From JAIYDQ01 sp034408855 (GTDB lineage: Bacteria > Planctomycetota > Planctomycetia > Pirellulales > Pirellulaceae), in contig JAWXCK010000228.1 in assembly GCA_034408855.1 (NCBI GenBank), positions 28,651 through 92,650 of the forward strand: a stretch of DNA of 64,000 bases. The letters are read 5' to 3'. Positions 53,008 to 62,203 of this stretch are shown in pieces; the stretch's first letter is position 1; every line of letters begins with the position of its first letter. The translations under genes were made by a program, and so were the position numbers. Below the pieces are notes generated by a model. The model was not told where the DNA came from. It saw only the letters and a list, made by a program, of their open reading frames with translations, and did no database searches.

Positions 53008-54648
53008 TTACATGCCGACGCGAGTTCGAATATCCTCGACCACGTCGTCGATCTTGATCCGATGTTGCTCGAGCGAATCGCGATCGCGGAGCGTTACCGT
53101 TCGATCTTGGAGTGTTTGTCCATCGACAGTTAAGCAATACGGAGTCCCGGCCTCGTCTTGACGTCGGTAGCGGCGTCCGACAGCACCTTTTTCATCGTAG
53201 AATACATTCATGTGCTTCTTGAGTGCACCATAAATCTCCTGAGCAACCTCGGGCATCCCATCTTTTTTCACTAACGGAAAAATTGCCGCTTTGATTGGAG
53301 CAATCCGCGGGTTCAATCGAAGCACGACTCGCGATTGCATTTTGCCATCTTCATCGGGAGCTTGATCCTCGCTGAACGCTTCGCACAAAAATGCTAACAT
53401 TGCTCGATCAGCCCCCGCCGATGGTTCGATCACATGTGGCGTGAATCGCTCATTGGTCAGATCGTCTCGGTATGTCAGATCCTTGCCGCTGCCGCGATGC
53501 TTTGGTTGTCCTTGTTCGTTTCGTTCAAGCTGCAAAGGTCGTGTTTTTGGGTCGAGCTTGCCTTCCATGTGCGAACGCAGATCGAAATCGCCACGATGAG
53601 CGATCCCTTCCAGCTCTCCATACTCGCCCTCGGCTAAAAACGGGAAGGCATATTCGATGTCCGCTGTCCCGACCGAATAATGGCTGAGTTCATCCTGATG
53701 ATGCTCGCGCAGTCGCAAGCGTTCGCCGGCCAAGCCAAGTTGTGTGTACCAAGCCATCCGACGATTGCGCCAATAGCAGTACCACTCTTTGGATTGATTC
53801 GGATGGCAAAAGAATTCGATCTCCATCTGCTCGAACTCGCGCGATCGGAACGTAAAGTTTCGAGGCGTAATTTCGTTGCGGAAACTTTTTCCAACTTGAG
53901 CGACGCCAAACGGAATCCGAACACGGGTACTGTCGAGCACATTCTTGAAGTTGACAAAGATTCCCTGAGCCGTCTCGGGTCGCAAGAACGCAGCGCCTTC
54001 TTCACCGCTTAAAGCTCCGACATAGGTCTTGAACATCAAATTAAATTCGCGAGGCTCGGTCAAAGTTCCCAAGGCCAACGCATCAGGCGCCATGATCGAT
54101 CCTCGATCGGCGGGGTCAATTTTATCGAGCGACATAAAACCGCCATCCCAAACCAACTGGTCGGCGTCTTTGTTGCGCATATTAAAAAATTTGAGAGCTT
54201 TACGCGTAACGTCCTCGTGTTCCGTGTCGGCTTCGACCATCGTTGTCACAAAGATCTTCTGACCTTTGGCCGTAACCCATCGACCGCGAACTTGATCGAA
54301 CCGATATCGCTTTTTCGACTCGCGGCAGTCGACCATAAAATCGTGGAAGAGATCGTAATGCCCCGAACATTTCCAGACTTGAGGATGCATTAAAATGGTG
54401 CAATCGAGTCCCACCATTTCATACGGCGTCGGGGCTCCTTGCGGATGACTCAGTTCATTGTGCCCCGAACACATATCGCGCCACCAGGCATCCTTAATGT
54501 TTCGTTTCAGTTCGACGCCGAGCGGACCGTAGTCCCAAAAGCCGTTCATTCCGCCGTAGATTTCACTCGACTGAAACATAAATCCGCGTCGCTTACAAAG
54601 CGATACGAGTTTTTCCATTTGCATCATGGGAGAGGCTTTCAAATCCAA
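53008..54648 (-). CDS. glyQS: Glycyl-tRNA synthetase (dimeric type)
   Basis: 546-aa class II aminoacyl-tRNA synthetase of the alpha2 type. Motifs: SSEIYGGMNGFWDYGPLGVELK near 27-48, FLRPETAQGIFVNFKNVL near 221, GVAQVGKSFRNEITPRNFTFR near 247, IEPSAGADRAMLAFL near 405 (motif 3). An anticodon-binding domain from about 440 (RLNPRIAPIKAAIFPLV) completes it. ATGs at codons 8, 9 and 11 are alternative starts. Confidence 0.95.
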   Translation of the reverse strand: MDLKASPMMQMEKLVSLCKRRGFMFQSSEIYGGMNGFWDYGPLGVELKRNIKDAWWRDMCSGHNELSHPQGAPTPYEMVGLDCTILMHPQVWKCSGHYDLFHDFMVDCRESKKRYRFDQVRGRWVTAKGQKIFVTTMVEADTEHEDVTRKALKFFNMRNKDADQLVWDGGFMSLDKIDPADRGSIMAPDALALGTLTEPREFNLMFKTYVGALSGEEGAAFLRPETAQGIFVNFKNVLDSTRVRIPFGVAQVGKSFRNEITPRNFTFRSREFEQMEIEFFCHPNQSKEWYCYWRNRRMAWYTQLGLAGERLRLREHHQDELSHYSVGTADIEYAFPFLAEGEYGELEGIAHRGDFDLRSHMEGKLDPKTRPLQLERNEQGQPKHRGSGKDLTYRDDLTNERFTPHVIEPSAGADRAMLAFLCEAFSEDQAPDEDGKMQSRVVLRLNPRIAPIKAAIFPLVKKDGMPEVAQEIYGALKKHMNVFYDEKGAVGRRYRRQDEAGTPYCLTVDGQTLQDRTVTLRDRDSLEQHRIKIDDVVEDIRTRVGM

Positions 54649-54686
54649 ATTATGAAGGTGTGCATCCAGCGCGGTAGTCCATTAAC

Positions 54687-55583
54687 TTATCGCATTCGTT
54701 CCGCAATGATAATCCTAGCATGCCCTTGGAAATCTTTGACTGTTGGAGCAAGATGCCAGAGGTTTTGAGATTGCAGAAAGGCTTCTATTTTAGGCACGAG
54801 CATCGGCGAACTTTCCAGCATCACGACGCCACCTTCGCAAAGTCGTTCAGCAGCCTGCGTCAACAAGCGTTCCGTGACTTCGAAGCCCGATGGTCCGGAT
54901 AGTAGCGCCGAGGCTGGTTCGTGTTCACGGATATCCTTCGGCAATTGCTTAAATTCTTCTTCCGAAACGTACGGCGGATTGCTCAGTACCATATCCAATT
55001 TGGCTTCGCTGTTCGGCATGGCATCCAAGAGATCGCCTTGAAATAAGCTGATTCGATCTTCAAAGCTATGCTTGGCAATGTTCGATTCCGCGACTTTCAA
55101 AGCCGCCGAAGAAAGATCGCTGGCCATCAATTCGCAATTGGATAAATGCTTGGCCATCGCCACCGCAACGCAACCACTACCGGTGCAAACGTCAGCGATA
55201 AGCAATGGTCGCGAGCCGTTAATGTTTTTCATCCGAATTTTTGCCCAATCGAGCGCCGCAACGACCAAGTGCTCGGTTTCAGGGCGAGGAATCAAGCAAT
55301 CTGAATTGACGATGAATTCGAGTGAGAAGAATTCTTTATGTCCGACCAAATACGCGACCGGTGTTCCCTCGGCTCGACGGCGCACCATCTCACGAAAGGC
55401 CGTTCGCTCGGCATCGGTCGCCTCTTCGCCAAAAGCGGTATAAAGTTGGATCCGTTGGCAGCTCCGCGCGTGGGCAAGAAGAACCTCGGCGTCCAATCTC
55501 GCCGATTCCGATCCGCTCTTGCGAAGGAATTCTGTCGTCCATTCCAGCAACTTGCCGATTGTCCAAACTTGTGTTTGAGTCAT
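54687..55583 (-). CDS. prmC: Release factor glutamine methyltransferase
   Basis: 298 aa. N-terminal helical domain (1-80), then a SAM methyltransferase domain with DVCTGSGCVAVAMA at 131-144 and the glutamine-binding NPPY at 202-205. It methylates the GGQ glutamine of release factors such as the PrfA encoded 3 nt upstream. The classic rpmE-prfA-prmC order is present here. Confidence 0.95.
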   Translation of the reverse strand: MTQTQVWTIGKLLEWTTEFLRKSGSESARLDAEVLLAHARSCQRIQLYTAFGEEATDAERTAFREMVRRRAEGTPVAYLVGHKEFFSLEFIVNSDCLIPRPETEHLVVAALDWAKIRMKNINGSRPLLIADVCTGSGCVAVAMAKHLSNCELMASDLSSAALKVAESNIAKHSFEDRISLFQGDLLDAMPNSEAKLDMVLSNPPYVSEEEFKQLPKDIREHEPASALLSGPSGFEVTERLLTQAAERLCEGGVVMLESSPMLVPKIEAFLQSQNLWHLAPTVKDFQGHARIIIAERMR

Positions 55584-55586
55584 CCG

Positions 55587-56660
55587 TTATTCATCCATGC
55601 CGCCGCGTAGTTGATTCCGTTCAAATTCTAACAGCGACTCCGTCACCGGTTGAAGGTTGCCAGCAATGATTAAATCGAGTTTATAGAGGGTCAAGTTAAT
55701 CCGATGATCGGTAAAGCGATTTTGCGGGAAATTGTACGTTCGAATGCGTTCGCTTCGATCGCCTGATCCGGTCAGGCTCTGACGTTGATCCGAACGTTTC
55801 TTGTTTTCTTCTTCGCGTTTTAAGTCATAGAGTCGGCTCTTGAGCACGCGCAGGGCCTTGGCAAGGTTCTTATGTTGGCTCTTTTCGTCCTGGCATTGCA
55901 CGACGACATTGGTTGCGTGATGCGTTAAACGAATTGCCGACTCGGTTTTATTGACGTGCTGGCCACCTGGCCCCGAAGCACAGAATTTATCGACTCTATA
56001 ATCTTCCGTTTTCAAATCGATTTCGACGTCGTCTGGTTCGGCCATGACGGCAACGGTAGCCGCAGATGTGTGAACGCGTCCTTGAGCTTCGGTTTCGGGG
56101 ACACGTTGCACGCGATGCCCACCGCTTTCATATTGCAGTTCGCGAAAGACACCTTCGCCCTCGAAGGCCAATACGATCTCTTTGAACCCGTTGCGTTCGC
56201 TCACACTCGAATCCATCACTTCGACTTTCCAGCGCTTGCTATCGGCGTGATGTCGATACATTTCATAGAGATCTCGAGCGAAAAGCGCTGCCTCTTCGCC
56301 ACCGGTACCAGCGCGAATTTCCATGACGCAGCGGGTTCGGTTGGCGTCATCGCCACCGATCGCGAAATCGAGCAAATCTCGCCAAAGCGATTCACGTTCC
56401 GCCGAAACTCGTGGGACCTCTTCTTCCGCCATCGCTCGTTCCTCGGCGTCGCTGCTCGAAGACATGGCCGACAATTCGCGAAGCTCGTCTGTTAATTTCT
56501 TGTACGACCGATATTTGCAAGCCATCTTAGAAAGGCTTCCATGCTCGCGCATCACGACCGCGATCTTCGCCGAATCGCTTAGCACAGCCGGGTCCGACAT
56601 TTGGTACTCAAGCTCTTCGAATCGAGCGAGCAGTTGATCGAGTTTTTCTCGGACGTTCAT
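55587..56660 (-). CDS. prfA: Peptide chain release factor 1
   Basis: 357 aa. The PxT-type anticodon tripeptide (P188-E-T190, in QRVPETEAQGRVHTS) identifies RF1, which reads UAA and UAG, rather than RF2. GGQ at 232-234 in CASGPGGQHVNKTESAIRLTH. Normal length, no frameshift site. Nearly abuts prmC. Confidence 0.96.
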   Translation of the reverse strand: MNVREKLDQLLARFEELEYQMSDPAVLSDSAKIAVVMREHGSLSKMACKYRSYKKLTDELRELSAMSSSSDAEERAMAEEEVPRVSAERESLWRDLLDFAIGGDDANRTRCVMEIRAGTGGEEAALFARDLYEMYRHHADSKRWKVEVMDSSVSERNGFKEIVLAFEGEGVFRELQYESGGHRVQRVPETEAQGRVHTSAATVAVMAEPDDVEIDLKTEDYRVDKFCASGPGGQHVNKTESAIRLTHHATNVVVQCQDEKSQHKNLAKALRVLKSRLYDLKREEENKKRSDQRQSLTGSGDRSERIRTYNFPQNRFTDHRINLTLYKLDLIIAGNLQPVTESLLEFERNQLRGGMDE

Positions 56661-56825
56661 AGAGCTAGGGGATCAAAAAGGCGGCTTGCGATACACAAAC
56701 CGCCGCAAAGCTGAAGCAACACTTCAACCGCGGCGGTAATTCAAGAATCGATTCTATACGCTTTATCGTTTGTAGCTCCGCCTTTAGGCGGCCAACCGTT
56801 CGTAGTTCCGCGTACGGAAAAGCCA

Positions 56826-57071
56826 CTACTTCTTTTTCGTGGCAGCCTTCTTGGTGCTCAAAGAAGCATACGTGCCAGCCGCAAATTTGTTTTGGAACTT
56901 CTCGATTCGGCCCGCCGTATCGACGTATTTTAGCTTGCCGGTAAAGAATGGATGGCACTCACTGCAAATGTCGACCTTTAACTCCTTGCGGATACTGCGG
57001 GTCTTGAACGACGTCCCACATCCACAGGTAACCAAAGTTTCAACGTAATTAGGATGGATTTCAGCTTTCAT
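56826..57071 (-). CDS. rpmE: 50S ribosomal protein L31
   Basis: 81 aa. Start MKAEIHPNYVETLV, with zinc-binding cysteines at 16, 18, 36 and 39 (CGC ... CSEC), so it is the zinc-containing form. The usual HPFFTGKLKYVDTAGRIEKF follows, and a basic Lys/Ala tail extends it by about 10 residues. Upstream of prfA with a gap of about 165 bp. Confidence 0.96.
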   Translation of the reverse strand: MKAEIHPNYVETLVTCGCGTSFKTRSIRKELKVDICSECHPFFTGKLKYVDTAGRIEKFQNKFAAGTYASLSTKKAATKKK

Positions 57072-57295
57072 GACACTCGCCAGCTATCGCAAATTCAGTA
57101 GTCTTATGTATTCCAGTCAAATCGAAACTACTTCGATCGATTTGCCAGATTTCAGGAACTTCGAATGATATCCCCCCTTCCCTACTCCGGCAACCCCAAC
57201 CGATCAGCCAAAAAGCTCCGAATACTAGGCATTTTCTGGAAATCCGCCAATCAGTTCATAAGCTTGCGGCTTCCCTCGAAGAATCCGAGCCGCCC

Positions 57296-58507
57296 ATGAT
57301 GCCAACTGGACAACGCCGCGTTTTGATCGAGGGGTGGCGATTTTCCACGACGTCACTGGCGGTACTCAACATGTACCAGTTGATTGAAATGGTGGGCCAT
57401 CCTGGAATTAAAATCTACCACCGAGATTTGCCGACAGGTATTCTGCGACTAAAGCATCAGCGAGGTTTATGGACCGACGAAGACGAGTCACGCGTAGCCG
57501 CCATTGCCGAACCGGCCCCCGAAATACGCCTCGACGCAACATTACGAATTGCCTTCCCCATGTCGACGCTTGCCGACCCGCAATCAAATCAGACTTTTGT
57601 TTTTGGATTGTCAGAATTCGGAATCATCGAAAAAGATAAGTGCGATGGGGCAAGCGTTGTCGAATCGTTGCGACGCCGCGGCATTCAATTCATCACCAGT
57701 TCCGAATTTTCGCGACAAGGATTCCTGCGAAGTGGAGCACCTCCCGAGAGCGTTCATGTCGTGCCATTGGGGATCGACCCGGCTGTCATGCGCCCGGTTG
57801 ACGTAACCGTCCGCGAACAAATGCGGGCCAAGTATGGATGGAGCGATCGATTTGTCGTGTTGCATGTCAGCACGCTTTCGCTGAACAAAGGCGTAGGGCA
57901 GTTACTCATCGGTTTCTCGCACTTTGCGTCTCGTAATCCCGAGGCGCTGCTGGTGCTCAAATGCAATAGCCCGTTCGATACGCCCGAAGAAGCATTGAAG
58001 TCGGTTTTCGAACAACTGCCGAGCCACGTTGTTCAAAGTCTGCAGAACCGTATCGTCTGTTTTGGGAAGACATTTAACTTTGGCGACATGGCCTCGCTTT
58101 ATCAATCAGCCGACATCTACGCCGCACCTTATATCGCCGAAGGTTTCAATCTACCGGTTTTAGAGGCCGCCGCGTGTGGCTTGCCATCGATATGCACCGC
58201 TTCGGGTCCCACCGACGAATTTACGACCGAAGAGTTTTGTCTACGCATTCCGAGTCAAGTCGTTTCGAATGCAGAAATCGAACAGCTCTTAGGCCTCGGT
58301 GCAAGGATACTTTTGCCCGATGTTGATCAATTCGCGAGCCTCCTGTCGTTTGCTCTTGAGAATACTTCATGGCGAACGCGTGCCAGTCAAACAGCGACGC
58401 GTCAAACCCATCAGCAATTTACGTGGGCCAAAACAACTCAGCGGTTATTGAAGCTCCTATTGCCCGATACAGGCCCATTCAAGATTTCCTCGATATCGAT
58501 GAGATAG
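57296..58507 (+). CDS. Glycosyltransferase family 4-like protein
   Basis: 403 aa with a GT-B fold. The N-terminal acceptor domain is followed by ESVHVVPLGIDPAVM near 153-167, VLHVSTLSLNKGVGQLL near 187-203, and the donor-site E-x7-E motif EGFNLPVLEAAACGLPS near 279-295. Two ATGs in a row (57296 and 57299); the upstream 224 bp show no promoter I can defend. Sugar and acceptor unknown. Its 3' end overlaps the convergent gene by about 70 bp. Confidence 0.85.
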   Translation: MMPTGQRRVLIEGWRFSTTSLAVLNMYQLIEMVGHPGIKIYHRDLPTGILRLKHQRGLWTDEDESRVAAIAEPAPEIRLDATLRIAFPMSTLADPQSNQTFVFGLSEFGIIEKDKCDGASVVESLRRRGIQFITSSEFSRQGFLRSGAPPESVHVVPLGIDPAVMRPVDVTVREQMRAKYGWSDRFVVLHVSTLSLNKGVGQLLIGFSHFASRNPEALLVLKCNSPFDTPEEALKSVFEQLPSHVVQSLQNRIVCFGKTFNFGDMASLYQSADIYAAPYIAEGFNLPVLEAAACGLPSICTASGPTDEFTTEEFCLRIPSQVVSNAEIEQLLGLGARILLPDVDQFASLLSFALENTSWRTRASQTATRQTHQQFTWAKTTQRLLKLLLPDTGPFKISSISMR

Positions 58508-59778
58508 ACTTGTCTTCCTTGGCCTTCGTGCGGTGAATCGATCAGGACATGCTTGCCGTCTCGACTGGCACATGGATGATTGTCGCATCGCCATTCGCCG
58601 GTGTATTTTTCCGGCGAGAGAAAATGCCCGAGCGGAACCTTCTTGTTCGTTGGAACGTGGTAGAGATAAGGATTCTGATGACGGCCTTTATCTGGGTACG
58701 TATCATTCAGGACCCACTGGTTATTCGTTTGGGGAACGTAGGTGTTGTGACCATTAACCGTCATGACATCCTTGCCAATGACTTCGACATTCGTCGACTT
58801 GTCCTGATAAATATAAAAGGCATCTTGATAGGATGGGTGCCATGCCCAGGCAAAAATGGATTGGGCGTCGCGCCATACAAAATGCGATGTCTTGCCATAC
58901 GGATCGACGACGTGTAGGTCGGTACCGTCGAGGTTGGCTGTGATCATCCGCGTCGAAAAGCCAGTCTTGGAAATAGCGAGGCGGTCAGCTTGAGGCGGCG
59001 TCTCGCGCCAGCGGTGCAACAAAAGAAACCGCTCTCCGTCAGGCGAAAAAAGCAAATGATTCATCCAATGTTTGGATTGGCTAGGCGCGAACTTCAATTC
59101 GATGTCCGATGGATATTCGATTTCCGAAACCTGAGCATAACTCAGGATCAGTTTGGCTTCGCCGCTAGTTAGATCGACTCGCCATATTCCGGTTTGATCG
59201 GGAGCGTTCGACGTCGCAAACGGATCAGCGATTCCGGCGTAGCCATAGCCTGGTCGGCAATCGTTGAGTCGTCGAAAATCGAGACTCATTCCCCACCTGC
59301 CGTCTGGACTAATGCAGTAAATCGGAAACGGTAATGTGCGAATCGACCGATCGCGAACATCCATGACCTTGGCGATAAATCGATCCCCTTCACGATCATT
59401 CCAAAGTACGCGCGGTTCGTCGCCAGGAATCCATTGAAGCATACAGCCTTGCTGCCAATTCCATGCTCGCGTTGTTCCCAATTCAATCCATTCATCATTG
59501 GATTGAAGATCGACCATACCGACTCGCAATAAATCATCGGCTTCAGGTGTCCGATGCTCGAACTCGACTTCGTTGGCCAAAACAAATCGGTTGGTCGGAT
59601 CGAAAATCAGCTTGTCGTAGTAGCCTCGCCAGTGAAATCGAGGACCGCGAGTGATCGCTCGAACCGGCGGCATTGATTTGGCGTCAGATGACTCGATAGC
59701 CACTAGCCGTCGCGAAACGAGCGATGCGATGCTGGCGAGGGTAAGCGTTAGGAATTCTCGGCGTGGATGCATTGGCAT
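58438..59778 (-). CDS. Exported beta-propeller-like protein (oligogalacturonate lyase/PD40-like)
   Basis: 446 aa. Tat-like N-terminus (MHPRREFLTLTLASIASLVS). The rest is a repeat of short beta strands with propeller-like phrases: YCISPDGRWGMSLDFRRLN, LLFSPDGERFLLLHRWRE, HPCASRDGKHVLIDSPHEGQ, which resemble TolB/PD40 and oligogalacturonate-lyase-type repeats. An enzymatic role is unproven. The C-terminal 23 codons overlap the glycosyltransferase gene on the other strand. Confidence 0.72.
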   Translation of the reverse strand: MPMHPRREFLTLTLASIASLVSRRLVAIESSDAKSMPPVRAITRGPRFHWRGYYDKLIFDPTNRFVLANEVEFEHRTPEADDLLRVGMVDLQSNDEWIELGTTRAWNWQQGCMLQWIPGDEPRVLWNDREGDRFIAKVMDVRDRSIRTLPFPIYCISPDGRWGMSLDFRRLNDCRPGYGYAGIADPFATSNAPDQTGIWRVDLTSGEAKLILSYAQVSEIEYPSDIELKFAPSQSKHWMNHLLFSPDGERFLLLHRWRETPPQADRLAISKTGFSTRMITANLDGTDLHVVDPYGKTSHFVWRDAQSIFAWAWHPSYQDAFYIYQDKSTNVEVIGKDVMTVNGHNTYVPQTNNQWVLNDTYPDKGRHQNPYLYHVPTNKKVPLGHFLSPEKYTGEWRCDNHPCASRDGKHVLIDSPHEGQGRQVYLIDIEEILNGPVSGNRSFNNR

Positions 59779-59798
59779 GGTCTGGTGTGGTCTAATAA

Positions 59799-59897
59799 AA
59801 TGTGAGCGGCAAGGCGCTAGCCACCGGTTCTGCTGTTCGTCGGATCGAGGAAGTGACGTTGTATTCGGAACGCGTGGCTAGCGCCAACGACTCACAT
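59799..59897. repeat. Large inverted repeat, second palindromic family
   Basis: Left arm 59799-59829 and right arm 59868-59897 share AATGTGAG, GGCGCTAGCCAC and a terminal GTT when one is reverse-complemented. The GCGCTAGCC core also occurs next to copy C (45275-45283). It lies in the divergent gap between the exported propeller-like gene and the SUMF1 gene. Confidence 0.75.
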
Positions 59898-59947
59898 TCT
59901 CGTACTTTCAGTTCAACTTAGCATAGGTATTTACAAAGGTCCATTCA

Positions 59948-61045
59948 ATGCGTCAGAGTGTTGCTTTCAATTTTATTGTCGGCTTGATCGGCTTTTTTGG
60001 ATCGGCAGTTTTCCTCGCTGAAAATTCGATAGCCGAGGTTGCTCGCGACGTTCTACCAGTCGAAGATGCGTCGGCTTCGACTGAAAAAGAGATGAAGCCG
60101 TATGTCGAGCTGATCGAACATACCGAGGCAAAATTTGAGTTGGTTCCGATTCCCGGTGGAAGATTTACGATGGGCAGCCCTGAATCGGAAGCCGATCGAC
60201 GAGACGACGAAGGGCCGCAGCACGAAGTCGAGGTTTCGCCATTCTGGATGAGTCAATGTGAGATTACATGGAATGTCTACGACGTTTGGGCGGCTGACCT
60301 CGATTTGTTTATTCGCGAACAGAATCAACTCAAGCCGAACAAACGCGATGAGTTGGCGGACGTGTTTCAGATCAGTCAACCAACCAAGCCGTATATGGAT
60401 ATGAGTTTTGGAATGGGGAGTCGCGGCTATCCGGCAATCTGTATGACTCAACATGCAGCGCGAACCTTTTGCAAATGGCTGACGGCAAAAACGGGGCGCT
60501 ACTATCGATTGCCAACCGAGGCGGAATGGGAGTATGCATGTCGAGCGGGTTCGACGACGGCCTATTCCTTTGGCGACGATCCAGGAGAGCTCGACGAGTA
60601 CGCTTGGTATATCGAGAACACACAAGAGAAGTATGCCAAAGTAGGACTCAAGAAGCCGAATGCTTTTGGCCTACACGACATGCATGGCAACGCGGCTGAA
60701 TGGGTGCTCGATCAATATGCCCCAGATGGATATCCGGAAAGCCAAGGTAAGACCGTCAAAGATCCATTGGCCATTCCCAAGACACTTTACCCTCGCGTTG
60801 TTCGAGGCGGCGGCTGGAACCAAGACGCCGAGCTGCTGCGAAGTGCGGCTCGTGAAGGATCGACGGAAGATTGGATTGAGCAAGATCCGCAAATACCGGT
60901 AAGCATTTGGTACTTGACCGACGCGCTGCATGTCGGCATTCGAATCGTACGACCACTCTCCGAACCGAGCGAAGAAGAGAAGCTCAATAAATGGGAAGCC
61001 TCGTTACCGGTAATGAAAGAACGTGAAGTCCCCCTAGAACGATAA
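59948..61045 (+). CDS. Secreted SUMF1/formylglycine-generating-enzyme-like protein, probably non-catalytic
   Basis: 365 aa with a signal peptide (about 1-27). SUMF1 fold: IPGGRFTMGSPESEADRRDDE, VSPFWMSQCEITWNVYDVW, LPTEAEWEYACRAGSTTAYSFG, NAFGLHDMHGNAAEWVLDQY, RVVRGGGWNQDAELLRSAAR and HVGIRIVRPL. The active-site cysteines that true formylglycine-generating enzymes carry after the RGGSW box are missing (GGGWNQDAELLRS), so it probably does not oxidise sulfatase cysteine. No sulfatase gene adjoins it. Confidence 0.88.
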   Translation: MRQSVAFNFIVGLIGFFGSAVFLAENSIAEVARDVLPVEDASASTEKEMKPYVELIEHTEAKFELVPIPGGRFTMGSPESEADRRDDEGPQHEVEVSPFWMSQCEITWNVYDVWAADLDLFIREQNQLKPNKRDELADVFQISQPTKPYMDMSFGMGSRGYPAICMTQHAARTFCKWLTAKTGRYYRLPTEAEWEYACRAGSTTAYSFGDDPGELDEYAWYIENTQEKYAKVGLKKPNAFGLHDMHGNAAEWVLDQYAPDGYPESQGKTVKDPLAIPKTLYPRVVRGGGWNQDAELLRSAAREGSTEDWIEQDPQIPVSIWYLTDALHVGIRIVRPLSEPSEEEKLNKWEASLPVMKEREVPLER

Positions 61046-61470
61046 TGCCGACCCCCACTCAAATGCTTGGTTGCAAATCAATATTTGAGCTGGTTCGCGG
61101 GCGTCCCGCCCGCTACTGGCAAACTACTCCGGGCGAGACGCCCTCGCACCTAAGTTACCCAACTTGTCAGATCGTTTCCTAAGAAATCAGCTAGCAAACT
61201 CGCAATTATTTCCGAAGAAATGGGGCGAATTCTCGCCAACCCCTTGATTATGGCAAGAACCATCGCCATGCTAACGGATGGTCTGAGCGCGAGCGTTCCC
61301 TGCGCAGGAATTTTGCAACTGGATGTGACTTATACCGGGAACGTATTGAATGCCCAGTCATCGTGACTGCCCATTACTTTAGACGGATCGAATACGATGC
61401 AAGTGCTATTGAATCATAGCCTTGAGGGAATCGCCGATCCGCTCCATTTTCACGGATTGGAAACCCCGCC
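61046..61470. other. 425-bp intergenic stretch with an inverted repeat
   Basis: No supported coding sequence or RNA. It contains GGGCGTCCCGCCCG (61099-61112), complementary to CGGGCGAGACGCCC (61130-61143) with one mismatch, a REP-like element. The remainder holds no motif I can name. Confidence 0.6.
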
Positions 61471-62193
61471 ATGACTCCCGTTCAACCTTCCACGATCGCC
61501 GTCATTGATTTAGCAGCGATCAACAACTATTCGCCCGCCGGCACGCAGATCGATTTCGCGATGCGAGCCTTCAACGGCTTAACGCTTTTAGAATGGTGTG
61601 TGCGTCGACTAAGCGAATCGACGATGTTAGATCAGACCATCATTACAGGATTGCCTAGCTATTATCAACAAATTCAAGCAGCCAGTCTCTGCGATGCAAA
61701 ATGGATGCCATCGCTTCAAAACGATCCGGTCAGTCGGATTCATGAGATCGGCGAACGCACGCAAGCCAAATGGCTTGTTTTAGTCGCGCCTACTTGCCCA
61801 TTTCTCGACCCATCATTGCTCGACCGATTAATTAAATCAGCTTGGACTCGTCCAGAAGCCGACTATGTTGGTTACATGTCGGCGAAACATCCTCGTTTCA
61901 ATCTTGAGCAGCTTGGTTTGGTTGGCGAAGTATGCACACGAAATGCGATTGAAAGAGTCATAGAAAACGAGTTGGATACGTCGACGGAAGTCGCGCGAGT
62001 CTTTCAAACGCACCCCAATCTATTCCAAATGCGATGGGTTCCTTTGCCAGAGAGGCTCGACCGTCCCGATCTGCGATTCGCATTGCAAACCGCTGACGAC
62101 TGGGAATATGCCAATTCCTATTTCGAGGCCGCTGGCGACGATCTATCGTGGCAACGCTTGGTCCAATTAGCCGGTAGTCGCGTCGACGCATAG
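61471..62193 (+). CDS. Nucleotidyltransferase-like protein (cytidylyltransferase/SpsF type), probably divergent
   Basis: 240 aa. The plan looks like a GT-A nucleotidyltransferase: IAVIDLAAINNYSPAG at the start, FNGLTLLEWCVRRLSES (as in CMP-sugar synthetases: G-x-P-L-I-x-W), then WLVLVAPTCPFLDPSLLDRLI, equivalent to the QPTSPLxP motif, and TADDWEYANSYFEAAG at the end. The usual N-terminal R-x-G-S-K-R-x2-N loop is not visible, so activity is doubtful. Confidence 0.6.
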   Translation: MTPVQPSTIAVIDLAAINNYSPAGTQIDFAMRAFNGLTLLEWCVRRLSESTMLDQTIITGLPSYYQQIQAASLCDAKWMPSLQNDPVSRIHEIGERTQAKWLVLVAPTCPFLDPSLLDRLIKSAWTRPEADYVGYMSAKHPRFNLEQLGLVGEVCTRNAIERVIENELDTSTEVARVFQTHPNLFQMRWVPLPERLDRPDLRFALQTADDWEYANSYFEAAGDDLSWQRLVQLAGSRVDA

Positions 62194-62203
62194 TCATCGA
62201 ACT

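Noticed and set aside
57162..57299. Short 45-codon frame upstream of the glycosyltransferase, ending ATGA on its start
   Set aside because: No ribosome-binding site, no recognisable composition, and other frames there are equally open.
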